From positions 116,159 through 180,158 of the forward strand of contig JAKFYI010000015.1 in assembly GCA_021730985.1 (NCBI GenBank): DNA of 64,000 nucleotides, in the 5' to 3' direction. Each line of letters begins with the position of its first letter. The stretch's first letter is position 1. Below, in pieces: positions 28,493 to 37,635 of this stretch. The notes beneath the pieces are model-generated. The model did no database searches and was not told where the DNA came from. It saw only the letters and a program-made list of their open reading frames with translations. Source of the DNA: Hyphomicrobiales bacterium (GTDB taxonomy: Bacteria; Pseudomonadota; Alphaproteobacteria; Rhizobiales; Xanthobacteraceae). The translations under genes and the position numbers were made by a program.

Positions 28493-29230
28493 TTAGCGAG
28501 CGGCTGCTCGGGTACGGCCGGCGGGCGTGTGCGCAGGGCGTTCCATGGCGCGCCGCTCGATCACCACCAGTGTCGGGTAGAAATGCATGCCGTGCACGGA
28601 TCGCGCGAACGCGCCGGGCTCGGTATCGATGCCTTCACGCCAGAACCAAGCGTTCATCTCGTCGATCAATTCCTTGACGAACTCGATGTAGGTGCCCGGC
28701 TTACGCACGCCGCCGCCGAATTCCTCGGCCCAATACGATGTGCACATATCCTCGCAGACGTAGAGGCCATCTTCCCGGACGTGCTTGAAGAGCGCGCGAA
28801 ACGTCGTGAGCTGGTGTTCGAAGTGGTGGCTCCCGTCGTCGATCAGGATGTCGATGGGACCAATCTCAGCGGCCAGATTTTGCAAGAATGAGTCATCGTT
28901 CTGGCTGCCGATGAAGACTTTCGTGCCGGGTGACTCGAAGCGCTTGCAGTCCGGATTAACATCGAGACCCACGATCCGCGCTCGAGGCCCGAAATAGCGG
29001 CGCCAGATCTCCAGCGATCCGCCCCCTGCGACGCCGATTTCAAGCAACGTTATTTCCCGGTCCCGAAATCGTGCAAAGTGACGGTCGTAGATTTCGAAAT
29101 AATGCTTCCACTTGTTCACGACATGACCGGTGTGCGTCGCGACCAGCCTCTCAAGATCGGATTGGGCATTCCAATACGCCGCGACCCGGCGTAGCCCCTT
29201 CAGCGAATTTGAATTAAGGCCGAGATACAT
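28493..29230 (-). CDS. class I SAM-dependent methyltransferase inserted between sdhA and sdhB
   Basis: 245 residues. The SAM-binding motif is [15 protein letters not shown] followed by [23 protein letters not shown] carries the acidic metal-binding pair of MycE/CmcI-like sugar O-methyltransferases. It most resembles enzymes that methylate sugars of glycans or glycosylated metabolites. It lies in the sdh operon with gaps of only 21 and 20 bases to sdhA and sdhB, so it is probably co-transcribed. There is no obvious link to succinate oxidation; acquisition by transfer into the operon is the simplest explanation. Confidence 0.85.
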   Translation of the reverse strand: MYLGLNSNSLKGLRRVAAYWNAQSDLERLVATHTGHVVNKWKHYFEIYDRHFARFRDREITLLEIGVAGGGSLEIWRRYFGPRARIVGLDVNPDCKRFESPGTKVFIGSQNDDSFLQNLAAEIGPIDILIDDGSHHFEHQLTTFRALFKHVREDGLYVCEDMCTSYWAEEFGGGVRKPGTYIEFVKELIDEMNAWFWREGIDTEPGAFARSVHGMHFYPTLVVIERRAMERPAHTPAGRTRAAAR

Positions 29231-29251
29231 CGGGCTTTCTTTCGGGCGCGC

Positions 29252-31081
29252 TCAATAGACGCGAGCCTTCGGCTCGACGTAGGCGACGTCGTTGGTGAGC
29301 GTGTAGGTGTGGACTGGGCGGTAGTCGATCTTCACGTTGCCCTTGTCGTCGATCCACGTCAGCGTGTGCTTCATCCAGTTCTTGTCGTCGCGGTCGGGGA
29401 AATCTTCGCGTGCATGAGCGCCGCGGCTCTCGGTGCGGTTGACGGCGGCGTCCATCGTCACCACCGCCTGCGAGATCAGGTTGTCGAACTCGAGCGTCTC
29501 GATCAGATCGGAATTCCAGATCAGCGAACGGTCGGTGACGCGCACGTCCGACGCCGCAGCGTATGTGTCGTGGATCAGCTTCTTGCCTTCCTCCAGCACC
29601 TCGCCGGTGCGGAACACCGCGCAGTTGTTCTGCATCACGCGCTGCATGTTCAGCCGCAGCTCCGCGGTCGGCGTGCCGCCGTTGGCGTTGCGCAGGCGGT
29701 CGAGCCGGGACAGCGCCAGCTCGGCGGAGTCCTTCGGCAATTCGGGCTGCTTGTCGCCGGGCGTCAGCTTCTCGGCGCAGCGCAGAGCCGCAGCGCGGCC
29801 GAACACCACGAGATCGATCAGGGAGTTTGAGCCGAGGCGGTTGGCGCCGTGAACCGAGACGCAGCCGGCTTCGCCGAGCGCCATCAGGCCCGGCACGACG
29901 GTGTCGGGATCGCCGCCCTTCTTGGTCAGCGCCTCGCCGTGATAGTTCGTGGCGATGCCGCCCATGTTGTAATGCACGGTCGGCAGCACCGGCACCGGCT
30001 CGCGCGACAGATCGACGCCCGCGAAGATGCGCGCGCTCTCCGAGATGCCGGGCAGCCGCTCCTGCAGCACCGCCGGATCGAGATGGTCGAGATGCAGGAA
30101 GATGTGGTCCTTGTTCTTACCGACGCCGCGGCCCTCGCGGATTTCGACTGTCATCGAGCGCGAGACGACATCGCGCGAGGCGAGGTCCTTGGCGGACGGC
30201 GCGTAGCGCTCCATGAAGCGCTCGCCCTCGGAGTTGACCAGATAGGCGCCTTCGCCGCGCGCGCCCTCGGTGATCAGGCAGCCGGCGCCGTAGATGCCGG
30301 TCGGGTGGAACTGGACGAACTCCATGTCCTGCAGCGGCAGGCCGGCGCGCAGCACCATCGCGTTGCCGTCGCCGGTGCAGGTGTGCGCCGAGGTGCAGGA
30401 GAAGTAGGCGCGGCCATAGCCGCCGGTGGCGAGGATCGTGGTCTGGGCGCGGAAGCGGTGGATGGTGCCGTCGTCGAGGCACAGCGCGACCACGCCGCGG
30501 CAGCGGCCCTCGTCGTCCATGATCAGGTCGATGGCGAAATACTCGACGAAGAACTCCGCGGAGTGCCGCAATGCCTGGCCGTACATGGTGTGCAGCATGG
30601 CGTGGCCGGTGCGGTCGGCGGCCGCGCAAGTGCGCTGCGCGGTGCCCTTGCCGAAGTGCGTGGTCATGCCGCCAAACGGCCGCTGATAAATCTTGCCGTC
30701 TTCCTCGCGGCGCGAGAACGGCATGCCCCAGTGTTCGAGTTCGTAAACCGCGGCGGGCGCTTCGCGGACCATGTACTCGATGGCGTCCTGGTCGCCGAGC
30801 CAGTCGGCGCCCTTGACGGTGTCGTACATGTGCCAGCGCCAATCGTCCTCGCCCATGTTGCCGAGCGAAGCGGCGATGCCACCCTGCGCCGCCACGGTGT
30901 GCGAGCGGGTCGGGAAGACCTTGGTGATGCAGGCGGTGCGAAGTCCGGCTTCGCTGCAACCTACCACCGCGCGCAAGCCCGCGCCGCCGGCGCCGACCAC
31001 CACCACGTCGTAGCTGTGATCCTCGATCGGATAGGCGCGGCCGTTCATCTTGGGTGCACTGTCGCCGCCGTTGGTCGCCAT
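29252..31081 (-). CDS. sdhA: succinate dehydrogenase flavoprotein subunit
   Basis: 609 residues, normal length. It oxidises succinate to fumarate in the TCA cycle with covalent FAD. The dinucleotide motif [12 protein letters not shown] is near residue 27, the flavinylated His is in [12 protein letters not shown], and the active-site regions ([44 protein letters not shown]) are intact. It follows sdhD by 2 bases. Confidence 0.98.
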   Translation of the reverse strand: MATNGGDSAPKMNGRAYPIEDHSYDVVVVGAGGAGLRAVVGCSEAGLRTACITKVFPTRSHTVAAQGGIAASLGNMGEDDWRWHMYDTVKGADWLGDQDAIEYMVREAPAAVYELEHWGMPFSRREEDGKIYQRPFGGMTTHFGKGTAQRTCAAADRTGHAMLHTMYGQALRHSAEFFVEYFAIDLIMDDEGRCRGVVALCLDDGTIHRFRAQTTILATGGYGRAYFSCTSAHTCTGDGNAMVLRAGLPLQDMEFVQFHPTGIYGAGCLITEGARGEGAYLVNSEGERFMERYAPSAKDLASRDVVSRSMTVEIREGRGVGKNKDHIFLHLDHLDPAVLQERLPGISESARIFAGVDLSREPVPVLPTVHYNMGGIATNYHGEALTKKGGDPDTVVPGLMALGEAGCVSVHGANRLGSNSLIDLVVFGRAAALRCAEKLTPGDKQPELPKDSAELALSRLDRLRNANGGTPTAELRLNMQRVMQNNCAVFRTGEVLEEGKKLIHDTYAAASDVRVTDRSLIWNSDLIETLEFDNLISQAVVTMDAAVNRTESRGAHAREDFPDRDDKNWMKHTLTWIDDKGNVKIDYRPVHTYTLTNDVAYVEPKARVY

Positions 31082-31083
31082 GG

Positions 31084-31485
31084 CTAGAGTCCGAATGAAA
31101 GTTTGAGGATCGCGAACACCGCGGTGAGTGCGACCGCGCAGGAGAAGAACGTGTTGCCCATCAGCATGGCGATCTTCGGGAGTTCATCATGCACGTAGTC
31201 TTCGATGATGACCTGCATGCCGAGCCACATGTGATACGCGCTGACCAGCACGAACAGCAGCAGGCCGATCGCAACCGCGGTCGAGCCGAGGATCTGCACC
31301 ACCGCCGCGTGATTGCGCCCCATCAGGCTGAGCACGAGAATGACCGCGCCGATCGTCAGCGGAACCAGCGCGACCGATGTCAGGCGCTGGTGCCAGAAAT
31401 GCTTGGTCCCGGCGTGCGCGGCGCCAAGATGGCGGACACGGCCCATCGGGGTGCGCATGGAGGAGGAAGGCTCGTGATCGCTCAC
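31084..31485 (-). CDS. sdhD: succinate dehydrogenase membrane anchor subunit
   Basis: 133 residues when started at the GTG (31485) that overlaps the sdhC stop (GTGA); a longer upstream frame lies inside sdhC and was not used. Three membrane segments are visible, with the conserved [13 protein letters not shown] near helix 1 and the heme-ligand region [20 protein letters not shown]. It anchors SdhAB to the inner membrane and helps form the quinone site with SdhC. Confidence 0.93.
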   Translation of the reverse strand: MSDHEPSSSMRTPMGRVRHLGAAHAGTKHFWHQRLTSVALVPLTIGAVILVLSLMGRNHAAVVQILGSTAVAIGLLLFVLVSAYHMWLGMQVIIEDYVHDELPKIAMLMGNTFFSCAVALTAVFAILKLSFGL

Positions 31486-31892
31486 CGGAAGCCTCCCATC
31501 AGGTAGGCGATGAACCAGACGATCACGGTGAGGCCGACCGAGCCGACCAGCGTCGCCATCGTGAGCCATTCGCGCTCAACCGGTCCGAGGCCGCGGCCGG
31601 TGTCCCAGATCAGATGCCGGATGCCGCCCAGCATGTGCTGGATCATCGCCCAGGTGTAGCCGAACAGGATCAGCCGTCCGATCACAGTCTCCAGGAACCA
31701 CTGCACGCCGGCGTAGGCGTTGGGTCCGGCCGCGGCTGCGATCAACCACCACAGCAGCAGCAGCGTGCCGACGTAGAGCGCCGCGCCGGTGACGCGATGC
31801 ACGATCGACATCATCATCGTCATCGTCGGGCGATAGATTTGAAGATGCGGCGAGAGCGGCCGGTTTTTGGCGGACGTTTTTGCCTCGGCCAT
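31482..31892 (-). CDS. sdhC: succinate dehydrogenase cytochrome b556 subunit
   Basis: 136 residues, three membrane segments. RPLSPHLQIYRPTMTMMMSIVHRVTGAAL is the family signature (the Ser/Arg pair contacts quinone), and HMLGGIRHLIWDTGRGLG carries the heme-ligand histidine. First gene of the operon; its promoter should lie in the 225-base spacer shared with the divergent LysR gene. Confidence 0.95.
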   Translation of the reverse strand: MAEAKTSAKNRPLSPHLQIYRPTMTMMMSIVHRVTGAALYVGTLLLLWWLIAAAAGPNAYAGVQWFLETVIGRLILFGYTWAMIQHMLGGIRHLIWDTGRGLGPVEREWLTMATLVGSVGLTVIVWFIAYLMGGFR

Positions 31893-32029
31893 GGATGTTC
31901 TCCGGCGGCTAAGCCGTGCTCTCGTTCGAGTGTGATCGAAGCCCCACAGCGCTGCAAACGCCGCGAGTTTCGGTGAGTTTGCAGCCCGCCAGCCAAGACC
32001 TGACAGATTGGAAGAAGAATACTTGCAAA

Positions 32030-32046
32030 CTTCGCTGAAAGCGAAG
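32030..32046. promoter_or_regulatory. candidate LysR-type operator between sdhC and lysR-family gene
   Basis: A perfect 7-base inverted repeat, CTTCGCT-GAA-AGCGAAG, containing a T-N11-A pattern as bound by LysR-type regulators. It sits about 70 bases before the LysR-family start, in the divergent spacer with sdhC. Binding is inferred. Confidence 0.45.
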
Positions 32047-32117
32047 AATGATCGTTCCAGAAATGGCTTTCAATCCCTATTTTGCGTAGTCTTCCTTCGC
32101 ATTAGGAGAAGGCTGAT

Positions 32118-33008
32118 ATGCGGTTCGATCTCGCCGACCTGAGCCTGTTCCGTCACGTCGTGGAGGCCGGCAGCATCACGCATGGCGCCGAGCGGGCCCA
32201 TCTGGCGCTGGCCGCGGCGTCCACCCGCATCCGCAACATGGAGGGCGCGCTGGGCGCGCCGCTGCTGGTGCGCGGTCGTCATGGCGTCGCGACAACACAG
32301 GCCGGGCGCACCCTGCTGCAGCACGCGCGCATCATGCTGGCGCAGGCCGAGCGGCTGCGGGAGGACCTCGGAGGGTACGCCGGCGGGTTCGGCGGGCAGG
32401 TGCGGGTGCTCTCCAACACCAACGCGCTCACCGAATTCCTGCCCGAGACGCTGAGTTCGTTCCTGGCGGCGCATCCCAACGTCAGCGTCGATCTGGAGGA
32501 GCGGCTGTCGGACGAGATCGTCGGCCTGATCGCGGAGGGCGTGGGCGACATCGGCATCGTGGCGGGCACCGTCGATACCAGCCGGCTGACCACCTATCCG
32601 TTCCGCACCGATCGCTTCGTGCTGGTGGTGGCGCGCGACCACCCGCTCGCCAATCAGTCCAGCGTGGCGTTTGCCGACGTGCTGGACCACGAGTTCGTCG
32701 GCCTCGAGCGCTCCAGCGCGGCGCAGCGCTTCTTCGCCGACAAGGCCAGCCGGATCGGCCGGACGCTGCGGTTGCGGGTGCAGTTGCGCTCGTTCGACAT
32801 GGTGTGCCGGCTGGTCGAGCACGGCGTCGGTGTCGGCATCGTGCCGGCCACCACGGCGCGCCGCGCCGTCCTGGCGATGGCGGTCAAGTCGGTCGAGCTG
32901 TCCGACGCCTGGGCGCTGCGGGAGCTCACCATCTGCGTCCGCGACTTCGGCGCGCTGCCGCCGTTCGCGCGCCAGCTTGTCGAGCACATGCGCGCACCCC
33001 GAAACTAA
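32118..33008 (+). CDS. LysR family transcriptional regulator
   Basis: 296 residues: an N-terminal winged helix-turn-helix (about 5-65, LFRHVVEAGSITHGAERAHLALAAASTRIRNME) and a type-2 periplasmic-binding-like effector domain (about 90-290). It is divergent from sdhCDAB, and LysR proteins often control the adjacent divergent operon and themselves, so sdh or sodC control is possible but only inferred from position. The ATG at 32118 has AGGAG about 9 bases upstream. Confidence 0.92.
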   Translation: MRFDLADLSLFRHVVEAGSITHGAERAHLALAAASTRIRNMEGALGAPLLVRGRHGVATTQAGRTLLQHARIMLAQAERLREDLGGYAGGFGGQVRVLSNTNALTEFLPETLSSFLAAHPNVSVDLEERLSDEIVGLIAEGVGDIGIVAGTVDTSRLTTYPFRTDRFVLVVARDHPLANQSSVAFADVLDHEFVGLERSSAAQRFFADKASRIGRTLRLRVQLRSFDMVCRLVEHGVGVGIVPATTARRAVLAMAVKSVELSDAWALRELTICVRDFGALPPFARQLVEHMRAPRN

Positions 33009-33092
33009 CCCTTATTGCGCCGGATGACCGGAACCCTGGATGCCAGCCGCGTGTTGTCTTGCGTGGCAGGGGCCGCGAAGGAGATTTTGGCT

Positions 33093-33650
33093 ATGAGTAT
33101 TTTCAAGCATGGCCTGATGGCCGGCATTGCCCTCGTTCTGACAGCCGCGGTCGCATTGCCGGCGTCCGCCGAAATGGCGAAGGCCACGCTGAAGGACAAG
33201 AGCGGCAAACCGGTGGGGGATGTCGATCTGATGCAGACCTCCAATGGCGTGTTGCTCAAGCTGTCGCTGAAGGAGATGCCGCCCGGCGAGCGCGCGTTCC
33301 ACATTCATGCGGTCGGCAAGTGCGATGCGCCGTTCGATTCCGCTGGACCGCATTTCAATCCCGGCAACCACAAGCACGGCATCATGTCCGGCCCGGGCCA
33401 TGCGGGTGACATGCCGAACCTGCACATCCTGCAAAGCGGCGAGCTGACCGTGGAAATCCTGAATGCTGCGATCTCGCTGGAGAAGGGCAAGCCGAATTCG
33501 GTGTTCGACGGCGACGGCTCTTCGATCGTGATTCACGACAAGGCCGACGACTACAAGAGCGATCCGTCCGGCAACGCGGGCGACCGCATCGCCTGCGGCG
33601 TCATCGAGCAGAGCGGCGCGGCGACCGCGGGAAGCCCGCCGAAGAAGTAG
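33093..33650 (+). CDS. sodC: periplasmic Cu,Zn superoxide dismutase
   Basis: 185 residues with a signal peptide (MSIFKHGLMAGIALVL, cleavage near ASAE). It disproportionates superoxide in the periplasm. Metal-site segments are all visible: FHIHAVGKCD, GPHFNPGNHKHG, HAGDMPNL, VIHDKADDY, and the disulfide partner in GDRIACGVI. The ATG at 33093 directly precedes the signal peptide. A GGAAC-N17-TGTT sequence upstream (33030-33055) is only a weak EcfG-like match. It converges with the mesaconyl-CoA hydratase gene. Confidence 0.96.
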   Translation: MSIFKHGLMAGIALVLTAAVALPASAEMAKATLKDKSGKPVGDVDLMQTSNGVLLKLSLKEMPPGERAFHIHAVGKCDAPFDSAGPHFNPGNHKHGIMSGPGHAGDMPNLHILQSGELTVEILNAAISLEKGKPNSVFDGDGSSIVIHDKADDYKSDPSGNAGDRIACGVIEQSGAATAGSPPKK

Positions 33651-33654
33651 CCCG

Positions 33655-34704
33655 TCAGCGCGGGATCAGCGCCCAGTAATCCAGTTCCAGGATCACCGAC
33701 GGATCGTACTCGGTACCGTCCTTGAGCGGGAAATCCGGGCACGGCCGGTCCTTGGTGGCGACGGTTCGCAGACGAAGCGCGCCGAGGTCGCTGCGTCCGG
33801 GCAGTTCGCTCACTGCCAGCACCTCGCTCCAGGCGAACACTGTCTCTCCGGCGAACAGCGGCGCGACATGCCGGCCGCCGTTGATCGCCGCGATGTGAAA
33901 CGCATTGGCCAGCCCGTTGAATGACAGCGCGCGGGCCAGCGAGATGGCATGGCCGCCATACACCAGCCGCCGTCCGAACCGGCTCTTCGAGCCTGCGAAC
34001 TGGTCGAAATGGATGCGGGCGGTGTTCTGGTAGAGCCGTGTTGCGATCTGGTGCTCGGCCTCCTCCACGGTGATGCCGGCAACGTGGTCGATCTTCTCAC
34101 CGGGCTCGTAGTCGCCGAAGCGATGCGGGCTGCCGGCGAGTTCGAAATCGTAGGCCTTGGTGGCGAGAGGCGGGCAGGCGCCGCCCAGCACGCGCGGTTC
34201 GACCGCGACCGGCAGGCGCGGCACATGATCGCCCGGCGCCGAAGCGCCGGCGTCGCGCTTGTTCACCATCACCCAACGCACGTAGTCCAGCACCGCGGTG
34301 CCGTCCTGCTTGAAACCGCGGGTGCGGACATAGACCACGCCGGTCTTACGGCTGGAGTTCTCCTTCAGCCCGATCACGTCCGATGTTGCCGTCAGGGTGT
34401 CGCCCGGAAACACCGGCGCGAGAAACTGGCAGCCGGCGTAGCCAAGGTTGGCGACAGCGTTCCACGAAATGTCCGGCACAGATTTGCCGAACACCACATG
34501 GAAGACCAGCATGTCGTCGACCGGCGCATCGCGATAACCGATCGCGGACGCGAACGCGCGCGACGACTGCACCGCGAAGCGGTTGCCGAACAGCCCGATG
34601 TACAGCGCCACGTCGCCCTCGGTCAGGGTGCGCGGCGTGGCGTGTCGGATGGTCTGGCCGAGACGGAAGTCCTCGAAGAAATTCCCGGCGCCTGTCTTGT
34701 TCAT
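33655..34704 (-). CDS. mch: mesaconyl-CoA hydratase (beta-methylmalyl-CoA dehydratase)
   Basis: 349 residues from the ATG at 34704. Two MaoC-like hot-dog halves; the N-terminal NFFEDFRLGQTIRHATPRT, DVALYIGLFGNRFAVQSS, SWNAVANLGYAGCQFLAPVFPGDTL and ENSSRKTGVVYVRTRG are close to Rhodobacter Mch. The enzyme hydrates mesaconyl-C1-CoA to beta-methylmalyl-CoA in the ethylmalonyl-CoA pathway (acetyl-CoA assimilation) and in the 3-hydroxypropionate cycle. A malyl-CoA-lyase-type gene, the next step, lies at 50695. The assignment is by remembered family similarity. Confidence 0.87.
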   Translation of the reverse strand: MNKTGAGNFFEDFRLGQTIRHATPRTLTEGDVALYIGLFGNRFAVQSSRAFASAIGYRDAPVDDMLVFHVVFGKSVPDISWNAVANLGYAGCQFLAPVFPGDTLTATSDVIGLKENSSRKTGVVYVRTRGFKQDGTAVLDYVRWVMVNKRDAGASAPGDHVPRLPVAVEPRVLGGACPPLATKAYDFELAGSPHRFGDYEPGEKIDHVAGITVEEAEHQIATRLYQNTARIHFDQFAGSKSRFGRRLVYGGHAISLARALSFNGLANAFHIAAINGGRHVAPLFAGETVFAWSEVLAVSELPGRSDLGALRLRTVATKDRPCPDFPLKDGTEYDPSVILELDYWALIPR

Positions 34705-34866
34705 GGGTTCCTCATGCGGCACCCGGCGGCTTCCTTATAGCGTCCTTTCCGCCGGTCACGAAGCCGTGACGCTGACCTGAAAAACGGCAACGGAAAGCTG
34801 ATGCGCGCGTGTCCGGACGGTCTGGTAGCAGAGACTCGCTGCCTATTTTGGCAATGGAGGGTGACG

Positions 34867-35088
34867 ATGAAGACGCAGTTTCTGCTCGCCGCGATGGTCT
34901 CCTTGGGGCTCGCCTATGCGCCGGCGGCCATGGCGCAGGCCACTCCCATGGAGAAGGGGATGATGAAGGACGACAAGATGATGGACAAGAAGCCGATGGC
35001 CAAGCCGGCTTCCGACTCCATGAAGAAGGACGACAAGACGATGATGGACAAGAAGGACGATATGTCGTCCGACAAGATGAAGAAATAA
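34867..35088 (+). CDS. secreted MXKDX-repeat protein
   Basis: 73 residues. A signal peptide (cleavage near AMAQ) is followed by a tail of Met, Lys and Asp units such as MMKDDKMMDKK and DSMKKDDKTMMDKK, the pattern of the MXKDX pentapeptide-repeat family. These small exported proteins have no proven role; the Met/Asp-rich tail could bind metal ions such as copper. GGAGG lies 6 bases upstream of the ATG. It precedes the cytochrome b/molybdoenzyme pair in the same direction. Confidence 0.85.
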   Translation: MKTQFLLAAMVSLGLAYAPAAMAQATPMEKGMMKDDKMMDKKPMAKPASDSMKKDDKTMMDKKDDMSSDKMKK

Positions 35089-35162
35089 CGATCTCGGCAT
35101 CGGGCCCCAGGCCGGCCGACGCGGCCCTTGCGGGCCCGATGCATTTCGGCAAACTGGCGCGC

Positions 35163-35783
35163 ATGGTAAGCAGCGATACCGCCACCGCGCCTGCACCGGC
35201 TGCGATCGTTCATCCGCGTTGGGTGAGAATCACGCACTGGATCAACGCGGCCGCGACGATCGTGATGATCGGCTCGGGCTGGGAAATCTACAACGCGTCG
35301 CCGCTGTTCGGATTCACCTTCCCCAAATCGATCACGCTGGGCGGCTGGCTGGCCGGCGCGCTGCTGTGGCACTTCGCGGCGATGTGGGTGCTTGCGGTCA
35401 ACGGATTGATTTACGTGGTGCTTGGCTTCGTCACCGGCCGGTTTCGCCGCAGGCTGTGGCCGATCCGGCCGTCGGAGGTGCTGGCAGATACGCGCGCCGC
35501 GCTCACGTTCAGCCTCGCCCACGACAATCTTTCGATCTACAACTCGGTGCAGCGGCTGCTCTACGCCGCAGTGATCGTAGCCGGCGTGGTGATTGTGCTG
35601 TCGGGGCTTGCGATGTGGAAGCCGGTGCAGTTGCAGGAGCTCGCCGCGCTGTTCGGCGGATACGATGCGGCGCGCTACGTGCATTTCTTCGCCATGGCGG
35701 CGATCGTTGGTTTCCTCGCCATTCACATCGTGCTGGCGATCGCGGTGCCGCGCAGCCTGCGCGCCATCATTACGGGGCGCTGA
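35163..35783 (+). CDS. cytochrome b561-like membrane subunit
   Basis: 206 residues from the ATG at 35163 (the ATG at 35139 is an alternative; neither has a clear ribosome site). Four membrane segments with histidines suited to bis-heme ligation: RITHWINA, GALLWHFAAMW, and RYVHFFAMAAIVGFLAIHIVLA. It is the inner-membrane electron carrier type found next to periplasmic molybdoenzymes, and the next gene, 9 bases away, encodes one. It probably exchanges electrons between quinone and that enzyme. Confidence 0.85.
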   Translation: MVSSDTATAPAPAAIVHPRWVRITHWINAAATIVMIGSGWEIYNASPLFGFTFPKSITLGGWLAGALLWHFAAMWVLAVNGLIYVVLGFVTGRFRRRLWPIRPSEVLADTRAALTFSLAHDNLSIYNSVQRLLYAAVIVAGVVIVLSGLAMWKPVQLQELAALFGGYDAARYVHFFAMAAIVGFLAIHIVLAIAVPRSLRAIITGR

Positions 35784-35792
35784 GGAACCGGC

Positions 35793-36569
35793 ATGGCGCG
35801 CATCCGCAGACCGATCCCCGGTGTGGACAAGAGCCTGCTCATCAAGGATGCGGCGAAGCTGCTGCCCGATCCGGCGCGGCGCGCGTTCCTGCGCGGCGGC
35901 GCCGGCCTCGGCGCGCTCACCTTTCTCACCGGCTGCGACATCGTCGATGGCGTCTCGGCGGAAAAGGTGCTGCGGAAGATTTCGCACTTCAACGATGGCG
36001 CGCAGGCCTGGCTGTTCAATCCCAACAAGCTGGCGCAAACCTACCCCGAGAGCGCCATCACCAGGCAGTTCCCGTTCAACGCCTACTATCCCGAGAGCGA
36101 CGCGCCGGAGGTCGATGCGGCGACGTTTCAGCTCGAGGTCGGCGGCCTGATCGGCAACAAGGAGCCGTGGACGCTGGAGCGGCTCTACGCGCTGCCGCAG
36201 GAAACGCAGGTCACCAAGCTGATCTGCGTCGAGGGCTGGAGCGCGATCGGCAAGTGGACCGGCGTGCGGCTCAGCGAATTCCTGCGAAGGCTCGGCGCCG
36301 ACACGACCGCCAAGTACGTCTGGTTCCAGTGCGCCGAGGGTTATTCCGTCACCATCGACATGCCGACCGCGCTGCACCCGCAAACCCAGCTCAGCTTCAA
36401 GTTCGGCGACGAGATTTTGCCGCGCAAGTACGGCTTCCCGATCAAGTGCCGGATGCCGACCAAGCTCGGGTTCAAGAATCCGAAATACGTCATCGGCATG
36501 CACGTCACCAACAAGGACCTCGGCGGCTACTGGGAGGACCAGGGCTACAACTGGTTCAGCGGGCTGTAG
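35793..36569 (+). CDS. molybdopterin-dependent oxidoreductase (sulfite-oxidase fold, MsrP-like)
   Basis: 258 residues. The N-terminus holds a twin-arginine signal (RRAFLRGGAGLGALTFLTGC) that also ends in a lipobox (Cys48), so it may be exported folded and then lipid-anchored. The oxidoreductase molybdopterin domain carries the single molybdenum ligand Cys145 (KLICVEGW) and WTGVRLSEFL. The size and the b-type cytochrome partner resemble MsrPQ (YedYZ) systems, which repair periplasmic methionine sulfoxide. Sulfite chemistry cannot be excluded; a TauE/SafE gene follows. Confidence 0.85.
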   Translation: MARIRRPIPGVDKSLLIKDAAKLLPDPARRAFLRGGAGLGALTFLTGCDIVDGVSAEKVLRKISHFNDGAQAWLFNPNKLAQTYPESAITRQFPFNAYYPESDAPEVDAATFQLEVGGLIGNKEPWTLERLYALPQETQVTKLICVEGWSAIGKWTGVRLSEFLRRLGADTTAKYVWFQCAEGYSVTIDMPTALHPQTQLSFKFGDEILPRKYGFPIKCRMPTKLGFKNPKYVIGMHVTNKDLGGYWEDQGYNWFSGL

Positions 36570-36680
36570 GCGCGGGCTCATATTCGCTCACCTGCACGCG
36601 CGCAGATTGCGCCCCGGCGCACAATGCGCTACAGAAATGCAGCGGGGCCTTCGACGGTCGCCCCGTTCTTTCAGGCTCGC

Positions 36681-36744
36681 GGGCCCAAGCACCGTCTCCT
36701 TCGCAAGGAGGGGACATCGATGTGCTCTGGGCCCTAATTTTTTT
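36681..36744 (+). terminator. nested-hairpin terminator after the molybdoenzyme gene
   Basis: Outer arms GGGCCCAAGCAC and GTGCTCTGGGCCC pair with one bulge and enclose a smaller hairpin (CTCCTT/AAGGAG). A TAATTTTTTT run follows. It lies 111 bases past the molybdoenzyme stop and before the TauE/SafE gene. Confidence 0.75.
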
Positions 36745-36843
36745 GAATAGCTGACCGGCATTGCGAAACAGGGGAATCGCGGCCTCCCCTTAAGATGGAC
36801 ATCGCCATCCAAGCGCTGCTCGCCTCAATCGAAGGAGCGAGCA

Positions 36844-37602
36844 ATGGATGGCATTGTTCTTGGATTTTTTCTTCTCGCGGCGTTTATGGGTGGCTTCGCG
36901 TCCGGTCTGGCCGGATTTGCGATGGGTTTCGTCGTCTCCGCCGTATGGCTGCACCTGATCACGCCGGCTCAAACGACTGCGCTGGTCGTCGGCTACAGTC
37001 TTTGGACGCAGGGCTATGGTGTCTGGAAGTTGCGCCACTCGCTGAGCTGGCGGAACGTCGCGCCATTCATCATCGGCGGCACAGCCGGTGTCCCAATCGG
37101 GACTTTGCTACTGACGTACATCGACCCGGCCCATATGCGCAGCGGCGTGGGGTTGCTGCTGATCGTCTATGGCATCTACGGGCTGGCACAGCCGGCATTG
37201 AAGCCGTTCCATGTCGGAGTCGCCGCCGATGGCACCGTCGGATTTCTGAATGGCATTCTTTGCGGGCTGACTGGACTTCCGGGCTTCATCATCACGGTCT
37301 GGTGCCAGTTGCGCGGCTGGACCAAGGACGTGCAGCGCGCGGTATTTCAGCCGGTCATGCTCGCAGCCAGCGTCGCGACTGGCATTGCGCTGAGCTTCAC
37401 CAGCGTCATCACCGCCGAGATCGTCAAACTGTATTTCCTTGGTCTCCCTGCGATGCTGGCCGGGCTGTGGGTCGGGTTCAAGCTGTATGGCAAGCTCGAC
37501 GATGCCGCCTTCCGCAAGGTGATGTTGGTGCTTTTGGTGGTCGCCGGGTTTGCGCTTGTGGCGGCCCAAGGATGGCCGATCCTGCGCCCGGGCGGGGCGT
37601 GA
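36844..37602 (+). CDS. TauE/SafE family anion exporter
   Basis: 252 residues with about eight hydrophobic segments and the repeated family motifs GFASGLAGFAMGFVVSAVW near the N-terminus and FLNGILCGLTGLPGFIITVW in the second half. TauE/SafE proteins export sulfite, sulfoacetate or other organic anions across the inner membrane. Position after a sulfite-oxidase-fold enzyme supports a sulfur role, but a terminator separates them. It converges with the DMT transporter gene. Confidence 0.88.
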   Translation: MDGIVLGFFLLAAFMGGFASGLAGFAMGFVVSAVWLHLITPAQTTALVVGYSLWTQGYGVWKLRHSLSWRNVAPFIIGGTAGVPIGTLLLTYIDPAHMRSGVGLLLIVYGIYGLAQPALKPFHVGVAADGTVGFLNGILCGLTGLPGFIITVWCQLRGWTKDVQRAVFQPVMLAASVATGIALSFTSVITAEIVKLYFLGLPAMLAGLWVGFKLYGKLDDAAFRKVMLVLLVVAGFALVAAQGWPILRPGGA

Positions 37603-37635
37603 TCGTTCTTGCAAAACACCGCCGCGAGCGCGGCG

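Noticed and set aside
33030..33055. GGAAC-N17-TGTT before sodC as an EcfG promoter
   Set aside because: One mismatch in the -10 and a non-preferred spacer; too weak to call although stress control of sodC would be plausible.
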